Shown here: positions 57,510 through 64,000 of the stretch, piece by piece
Layout: the number at the start of each line of letters is the position of its first letter
Numbering within the stretch: the stretch's first letter is position 1
Assembly (NCBI GenBank): GCA_037957365.1
Contig: JARHVA010001190.1
Coordinates: 3,230,001 to 3,294,000 of the forward strand
DNA: 64,000 nt
Reading direction: 5' to 3'
Source: Torreya grandis
Lineage: Eukaryota; Streptophyta; Pinopsida; Cupressales; Taxaceae
The notes under the pieces: model-generated
What the model was told of the DNA's origin: nothing
The model's database searches: none
Seen by the model: the letters and a program-made list of their open reading frames with translations, nothing else
Made by a program: the position numbers and the translations under genes

Positions 57510-58450
57510 TGTTAGGCCCCCAATTTTGAAGACAATTTTGGCTAAGTACTTTTTGGTAATAAGCAGCACAGGAGAGACATGGTGTAGGAGTCTATGGCGC
57601 AAGAGTCCATGGCATGGAAGAAGTAAATCCTATGGAGTAAAGAAGCATGATGCATAGATAACCTGAGAAAGTAGGACTCAGATATTAGCAAAGACTTGGT
57701 GAACGTGCAAAATGTGGAGACAATTATGAAACGGTTCATAGGAACATTGGAAAAGACTAAGTCAAGCATGAATCCAGAACCAACCCACATGAAGATAGGT
57801 GCTCGGTGATGAGGATCCATCATAGAGAGAGAATAAAGGGGTAGTTAGGCACAAGTCTATAGGAATTTATTATAAAAGGCTTGCCATGACTCAATTTTTT
57901 TGATGATCATTGGCGAGTCATCTTATTTGTATTTACTTCCATAATTGATTGGTCAGGGTAAACCAAGTATAAATACCCCCTTGTTTTACTTTGTATTGAT
58001 GTTGACAAGTTGGTTATCATTGTAATTCTGGAATCATTGTACTCTTTGACATAACTTATGAATATAATGGAAGGCAACCTGTGTTGATGAAAATCTTGTG
58101 TTCATTTTTCTATGGTTATAATGGAGTTGATATTGTCTATTATCAGTGTATGCCAACTTCTTTTTCTTTTGATAGTTAAGTGACGAGCAAATAAGTTTAG
58201 AGTTAAATGCAGGACTAAGAATGAGTTTAGGACTAAGTAATTGTCTAAGTGCCCTAGTCTAGGAAAGTAGATAGATACACCCTCGCACAACAAAATCAAT
58301 AGAGACTGGTCTTAAGTTGTGTGCTTTGGGTGAGCACACAAGAACCCTTTCTTGCATGAAATGTTAGTGTGCTAGCACATTGGGACTCTTGTTTTCTTAG
58401 AGGCATAACTAGGGGAAAGATATGCCAGTTTAAAGGAAAAGATCCCAACA
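57510..58450 (+). repeat. Element 4, 3' LTR (941 bp)
   Basis: It starts TGTTAGGCCCCC and ends CCCAACA, and aligns with 45,432-46,372 with no net length difference. The preceding agtgtggagtga is a weak purine-rich tract. TATA box at 57,968-57,975. Confidence 0.93.
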
Positions 58451-58657
58451 CCAAAGATTGATGAGGAAGTAAGAATCATTCATACACACATTAAGAGGTT
58501 GTAGATAATAGTGATTACAGGAAATCTAATCAAGTGGAATAATTTAGTTTGTGAAGATGTGATTTGGGATGATGAAGGGTTATTGCAGAAGCATCCAATG
58601 ATCATCAACATTCATGACAATGTTGGTTTGAAATGGAGGGGCATGCTACGTGCTTAG
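58451..58657 (+). pseudogene. Element 3 integrase end and chromodomain
   Basis: Directly after element 4 the frame reads PKIDEEVRIIHTHIKRL, a stop, then GNLIKWNNLVCEDVIWDDEG and LLQKHPMIINIHDNV, ending at a stop at 58,655-58,657. YLIKWKN.....TWE.E..l...P.l is the chromodomain core; this copy keeps the LIKW and W(D/E)DE parts. In chromoviruses the chromodomain binds histone marks and directs integration. The match to the gene left of element 4 is in frame. Confidence 0.85.
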
Positions 58658-59444
58658 CCTATAGCATGTAGTGGGATATATATATCCAACTTGTGGCTAT
58701 CATAACCTTTAATTATGTCATATGATGATTTCTTTAGCTTCAAATTAGTAGTAGAGTCAACCTTGTGTGTTTCCATAACATCATTAAGGTATATATAGGA
58801 GGTAGTGGTTAATATTTCATTATCATATTACAAAAATATATTTATTTTAAAGTTGTGGAGGTTTCCCCCTCGAAGTGGATTTTTTCTTATTTTACACATA
58901 GTACGTGTAATCCCTTTATTTTAAGATATACAATTCACATGTTTATCCCACAACTCAAAAGGGGGGCATATGATCTACTTGTTCTATCTTTGATCACATG
59001 ACAATTCACAATAATCCCAAATTGATATAAGGTATACTTCTCCTTGCTCTAGCATTTGGAAGTGGTCACATAAGTTAGATGACATGTTTCACTTGGTCTC
59101 CTCAATGAGATGCATATTTTGAGGCATGGATTTCACATAAATAGCTTCATAGTTCCATACAACTAGGTATAGTCATTCCTATATTATTTTCCTTAATGTT
59201 TATTAGTTATTTGATTACAAATTCATATAGCCACATATTTACTTGCAAACATTTTCCATGGGTTTGTAGGGATACAAAGAGGGAATTGATGCCAATTAAA
59301 ATATTTTCCAAGCACCACCATTATGAGGATCATATTATCTCTCTTTCTTTTTGACATTTGGCTCACTATTATACAAAACTAACTTTGAAAACTCTCAATA
59401 GGTAGTGAGGTGGCTACAATAATGCATGTATCCACACTTGCTTT

Positions 59445-59486
59445 ACTTTGATATGTATGTGTGCGCACACGCACACACATCAAAGT
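59445..59486. repeat. Inverted repeat with GT/AC core
   Basis: ACTTTGAT at the left pairs with ATCAAAGT at the right around a perfect GTGTGCGCACAC centre. The 21-base arms match at 17 positions. Confidence 0.6.
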
Positions 59487-61649
59487 GGATAATTATGTAG
59501 ACCATATTTTGGCACACTAATATTTAATTTTTATGATAATAGTGTATTTATGCATTTGTTGATCATCATTATAGATTAAGCTCTTATTGGTACATTTTCC
59601 TCGTTTTGCTTCACTTACGACACTTGAGATTACGTGTTTTTATTTGTGATTCTATTCTTATTTGTTTCATCATGGATTCTCTCTCTTCTTCTAGTTTTCT
59701 TTTTCTCTTCCTATGCTTTCTCTCTTTTCCCTTTGTTTTGGTTATTTTGTGAGTTTTTCTAAGAGCATAGTGCTACACTTCTAGTTGACCAGGGGCATAA
59801 CACTATGTTATTGGTGTGACCAAGAGAGAATTACTACACTCACTGGTTATTTTTATTGTGTGGGTAATTCTTTAACCCTTAGCCATATTTGCTCATTGCT
59901 TATGCCCTTTTTCAACTTGTATTTCAAGTTTTTTTGGCTTGCATGCCAATAAGTTCTTAATTTTAATTCAAGAAGTCTATAAGTACATAAGTGAATTTAA
60001 AAAGGGATGGGGAGTCAGATTCAAGGTTTATTTGTTTGAAGTAAAATCAAAGGATTGTGTTTATTGTGTACTAAAAGTAAGAATCAAGCATTAGTGAAAG
60101 AGCAGATAACATTTATTAGTCGATTGCATACATTGATAAGGGTTGGGATATTCATATTGCACTAGACCACCTATTGAGTTGCATATATACTTGTGTGTTA
60201 TTTTCAAGACTTGTTCCCCAAAAGGATTTTGAATGAGATGGAGTCCTGAATCAACACTTCCCTCTCTCCCGTTGACTTGTTTCTTGGTTTTGAAATGTGT
60301 TGAAGGTGAATTAGAGTTACAAGCAAGAAGGAGGATTTCCAAATGATGCACATCAAATTTAGAGAAACTGAGGGAGGTTTTCGAAACGTAGAAGCAAAGG
60401 ATCAAATTCATAAAATTTATTTTATAAAATGGCACTGTGACTAGGATTGTAGCATAGCACTAAGGTACACACCTGGTAGAAACCAAGAGTGTAACATAAA
60501 ATTTATAAGTTATTTATGCATCGATTCTTGGACCTTTTCCCAACTTATTTCAACACTAGAAAATCTACATATTTGTGGCAAATCATTTTTCTTCTCGGAA
60601 CCTTAGCTTTGTACTTTTAAATTATTCTAGAATATTCTTTTATTAAAAGTAAGTTTTTTTAACTATTTATGTGTTAAACTATCATGATCTAAATCTCACA
60701 TTATTTATGGTTTAGTGTAGTGCATTGTTGATGTAAAACTACCTTACCATATCATGCATGTGCATATCCATTTGATCCTACTGGGGTAAGACTTATTTTT
60801 CCTATACTTTCATTAATGCTATCCTCACTATCATAATCAGTATATTATACATCATTATAAAAATACATGGCATTCATAGAAGCATTTGCAATGTTTTGAA
60901 AAAAATACATCGAAAGGGTGATCCATCATGATCACACAAGGGTTTAACAATTTCTTAGAAATTGAAATGATCTAAGGCTTGGAATCAAACATAATGAAAG
61001 CCAAGGCTATAAGATATAGGAAGATGCAATAGAAGAAACCCCTACAAAAATCAAATATATCACAATTTTAAGCAAGACCTAACCCTAGAAAAGGTGTAAG
61101 AGGGAGTGGGTTCACCAAAATGCGTTCTGGGAAAGTGGTTTTACATCAACATGGGATACATTAAACCCAAAAAATGCAAAATAAACATAATCAGATATTA
61201 ACAGTAAAATTAAACTTAATTGCATAAAATAATATTCTTGATGTAATAATAAATAATGAGAGGGGGTTTTGGAATAATATCTATTTTTTTGTGAATCTAG
61301 AGACACTCATTAAAAAATATACATCGCAAAACAAGTCTAGAGGTAAACAAAACCCATTTAAATTAGAACAAACATAAATTTATCCCCATAACTATCATTG
61401 CACACTTCTAGAAGCATCAATTTAATCCTCTAAAACCATCAAATTCTATATTTAGTAATTATCACGCATGAAGAATCTGACTTGACGATCATGTTCTTTA
61501 ACTTTAGAGATCTAAAGACCTCTCTCCTTATCAAAATTTTGTGCAAATCTATAGGAAAATGATCTCCTTCTCCAAAACCCTGGCATGGTAGAAAAGACCA
61601 CCAAAAAATGGCGGATGTATTATGGGATTTTTTTCTTCCCTCAAAATTT

Positions 61650-61676
61650 ATGATGATGATGATGATGATGATGATG
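61650..61676. repeat. (ATG)9 microsatellite
   Basis: Nine perfect ATG units. They give runs of Met or Ile in the overlapping small frames, which are not genes. Confidence 0.95.
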
Positions 61677-63215
61677 TCCCTAAGATGCTTGTACAAATTT
61701 GGAAATCAACACTCCAAATACACTGCATGTGTAAAAATCATCCCAGTGAATGCAGGGCTTAGGCCTATATCACTTTTCATGCTAGGGTGAATGCATGGCA
61801 AATAAATAATTCTTCAAATCTACTTGAATTCTTCTTTAAATAATTGAATTAACTTATCTTGCACTTTTATAATTGATCTTTAGATAGATTCCTTTAGTTA
61901 ATTATATGTTCATTCATGTCCTATATGCACTAATGCACGTATGTATGTATAGACTTCTCAAATTTAAATTAGGATCCTATTGGTGTACAACCCGACACAT
62001 TAAGTGGAAAAGGTTAAAAAATCAAGAGCACAAGGCATGAGAGACACAAAATAAGGGTCACAAGGACTTATCCTAGAACTGTATAATGTATGGTTCTGCA
62101 CAAAACCCCAGAAACCAAAGGAAACATAGGAAGCAAGATAGAGAGACATGAGTTAAAAGGAAGGGAAACATCCAATCCTAGTATGAACTAATACTCAAAA
62201 ACATACAAGTACCCAGAACATTGTAAATCTATGATTAATAACTACTCTCGTTTTAGAATTAAGTGTCTACAATTAATGTAGACTTTAATTTTATATTTAT
62301 TTTATTCAAACTTCCATATAATTATTTAATATTAATTTTTTATTGAAAATAATATTTTAACTCCTAATAACATTTTACATTTCCCTCTTTTAAATTTAAA
62401 AATGCAATAGATTCCACTATCACCTTCATACACAATCATAATGCCATACCCAATCATAATGCCTTAGATGAAAATTCCATCAAATAAACATTAAGATTTC
62501 TTTAACTATTTATAAAGGTAGTTAACATATAAGAGGAGCCTCAAGGGTTGGTGTAATATTTGACAAACTTTTCTTTGGTTTTAAAGAAGGCTTGGTGTGA
62601 AAAGATAGGACAAGTTCTTATTTTAATTGAGGGTTTTCAAAATGCCACTTTATAAATTAAGGATTCTCATATGAACGAGTTAAGGGTGGTATCTAGTCTA
62701 TATATAATTGGCATAACTTATAAATTTTAGTGATTAAATTAATATTTATAATCATATAATATATTAAATAATTATCATTGTTAGTAAAATTTTATTATTT
62801 TAATTTTAAATTACACTTTCATTTTATAAATTTTATAAAAAAAAATACGTTAAAAATTGTTTTAATCAAAAAATGTTTATTCTTGATTTTTATTTTTAAT
62901 GAACAATTATTTAAAATAATTAATTTAAGAGAAATTAAAAGTCATCATAACACATTACAATGAATCTTCAATATAAGATTTATTATATTTAAGAAACAAC
63001 CCATTTCCTTCCAAACTCTCTAACCCAACTTCTCAATCATGCACTTACAATTTAATTTATCTAAGATATTCTTGAACCGGTAAATAATCAAACCCATTGA
63101 AATTCATATAAATTTGAGGATTTATGGTTATGGAGTATGGTAAAGGCCATTACATTGAAAAAAATTGGCATATTTGAAAAAACAAAAATATATAAATAAA
63201 TGAAATATTTCTGCT

Positions 63216-64000
63216 TAAATGAGAGTCGTTCGTTTCCGAGCCCGCTGCCTCGACCACTCTCCTCTTTTCAAATTTCCTTCTGGTTTTCTACGCAGATCTG
63301 GATTCAACCATGTTGCTACTCTGTCATCCCAAGCCTCTACGACCCGTGGTAAGCTCTCCCTGGTTGCACCATGGCGGATTGCGCTAGCCTCAACCCGTCT
63401 GACGGATTCTGCTGCTCACTGGGCTTGGAAAGGAAGACCATCTCCTTTCTGCTTCTCTATTACAAGGTGACGTTGGTGTGACCTAACGACCTGAGAATAC
63501 TTATGGTGGCTTCTCAACTGCCTTCTGGTCCATGCATCACCTTGTTTGCTTCTTTGTTTTGCTCAGAACCGCCTCTGCTCTACGCCCCAACTTGCTTACT
63601 GTCAGTTTGGCTGACTTGCTTCCTAAGAGAGGCCGGTCAAGAACGATGCGCGCCATCTTCTGACGCAAATGAGAACCCCCATCAGTCGAGGGGGGGGATA
63701 TTTTGTTCTGATCAGTTCCGTTGACAAGGGGGTACGAAGTTTTGTAACAAGAAGACCCTCTTGCTTAGGGTCCTGCCAATTCTGTCGCTTGGTAAGGCGT
63801 ATTCCTACCTGAATAGTTTCTTCTTGTATGAGCTTTCCTTTGGCTATTTCATGTTGCTTAAAATTAGTGATGTGGGCATCGCCCTGCCCACGTCTGGGCT
63901 CGGGTGACACAAAACATAACTATGTGTTGGTGGGTTCTTGGGTGATGTTGGTTAAGGTTCGCCCAACTGATTTATACAAGACTCTCTCGCCCAATGATAC
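63216..64000. other. GC-rich tract, probable organellar (mitochondrial-type) DNA insertion
   Basis: At about 63,216 composition jumps from about 25-30% to about 50% GC and CpG becomes common (gtcgttcgtttccgagcccgc, acgatgcgcgccatc). The style resembles non-coding plant mitochondrial DNA. Small frames in both strands (for example 63,219-63,470 and 63,910-63,623) are open, as chance frames are in GC-rich DNA, and match no gene I recognise. No tRNA, rRNA or group II intron end was identified. It could instead be the start of a single-copy nuclear region. It runs off the window. Confidence 0.5.

Larger units (their letters stand above)
45432..58450 (+). mobile_element. Element 4: complete 13-kb non-chromodomain Ty3/gypsy retrotransposon
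   Basis: Two LTRs of identical length (941 bp) flank an 11.1-kb interior. The order on the plus strand is 5' LTR, PBS, ORF1-like region, gag with zinc knuckles, protease, a second gag-like domain, RT, RNase H, integrase, a roughly 3-kb extra ORF region and 3' LTR. A 5-bp duplication (ctaaa/ccaaa) and the split frame of element 3 fix both ends exactly. There is no chromodomain and no plant-type RNase H, so it is OTA-type (Athila/Tat neighbourhood) rather than a chromovirus. An ORF before gag and extra ORFs after pol recall Ogre-like elements. All genes carry stops. Confidence 0.92.
42775..58657 (+). mobile_element. Element 3: chromovirus remnant, split by element 4
   Basis: RT, RNase H and integrase are at 42,775-45,431. 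The integrase C-terminus and chromodomain resume at 58,451-58,657, after element 4. Taking out element 4 and one copy of its target duplication leaves the two parts in the same reading frame and in the family's normal order, which proves the nesting. A chromodomain after integrase defines chromoviruses; the pol sequence is of the Del/Tekay style. Gag, protease and the RT start are missing on the left, so it is 5' truncated. No LTR could be fixed; a purine tract (aaatggagggg) lies near 58,631. Confidence 0.85.
58658..63215. other. AT-rich sequence, no gene seen
   Basis: Right flank of element 3. The first part may contain its 3' LTR but no partner or end was found. No protein similarity on either strand. 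Minor items: a GT/AC hairpin at 59,445-59,486, an ATG run at 61,650-61,676, and very AT-rich DNA from 62,240 to 63,215. The minus-strand frame at 60,091-60,435 is open for 114 codons but unlike any family I know. Confidence 0.5.

Noticed and set aside
60091..60435. 114-codon minus-strand ORF
   Set aside because: Open but without any motif, homology or neighbouring signals; this length is common by chance over 64 kb of six frames.
61439..61790. ORFs with a run of Met or Ile
   Set aside because: The runs come from the (ATG)9 microsatellite read on the two strands.
63219..63910. Open frames in the GC-rich tail considered as a nuclear gene exon
   Set aside because: Several frames on both strands are open at once, as expected from composition. 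No splice pattern or recognisable protein.

Overview
The window reads as a gene-free block of a large, TE-bloated plant nuclear genome. The sequence is AT-rich and CpG-poor. I see no intact cellular gene, RNA gene or CRISPR array. Nearly all recognisable coding sequence is decayed Ty3/gypsy LTR retrotransposon, riddled with stops and frameshifts. The age and nesting of the elements, and the style of their gag and pol proteins, suggest a gymnosperm-like or other giant plant genome. That assignment is inference; no single marker fixes the species.

Layout. 1-13.9 kb: old fragments, including a solo LTR with a perfect target duplication (3077-3897), a minus-strand gag remnant (about 3.9-5.9 kb), a 60-bp tandem array with internal dyads (about 6.6-7.15 kb), a plus-strand gag fragment (8.37-8.80 kb), and microsatellites with a large hairpin. 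13,880-31,886: a complete 18-kb minus-strand element (element 1) with LTRs of about 1.6 kb, PBS, PPT and a degenerate 5-bp TSD. Its order is gag, Pro/Thr-rich extension, protease, RT, RNase H, a second plant/archaeal-type RNase H, integrase. This is the signature of the Tat/Ogre branch. Between integrase and 3' LTR, on the opposite strand, lies a decayed plant mobile domain (PMD) ORF. 32.2-41.25 kb: a plus-strand non-chromodomain Ty3/gypsy remnant (element 2) with an extra sense ORF region downstream of integrase, followed by a probable 3' LTR. 42.8-45.43 kb and 58.45-58.66 kb: a chromovirus (element 3) split by element 4. 45,432-58,450: element 4, 13 kb, with two 941-bp LTRs, TSD ctaaa/ccaaa, PBS, an ORF1-like region, gag with zinc knuckles, protease, a second gag-like domain, RT-RNase H, integrase and a roughly 3-kb extra sense ORF region. 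58.66-63.2 kb: AT-rich sequence without recognisable genes. 63.2-64.0 kb: an abrupt change to about 50% GC with normal CpG, probably transferred organellar (mitochondrial-type) DNA.

The genes do not form a cellular pathway. They are the parts of successive retrotransposons: gag (capsid), protease, reverse transcriptase/RNase H and integrase, bounded by LTR promoters. The points that go beyond routine annotation are the antisense PMD gene carried by element 1, the doubled gag modules in elements 1 and 4, the unknown extra ORF regions of elements 2 and 4, and the ACGT-core repeats shared by two different LTR families.
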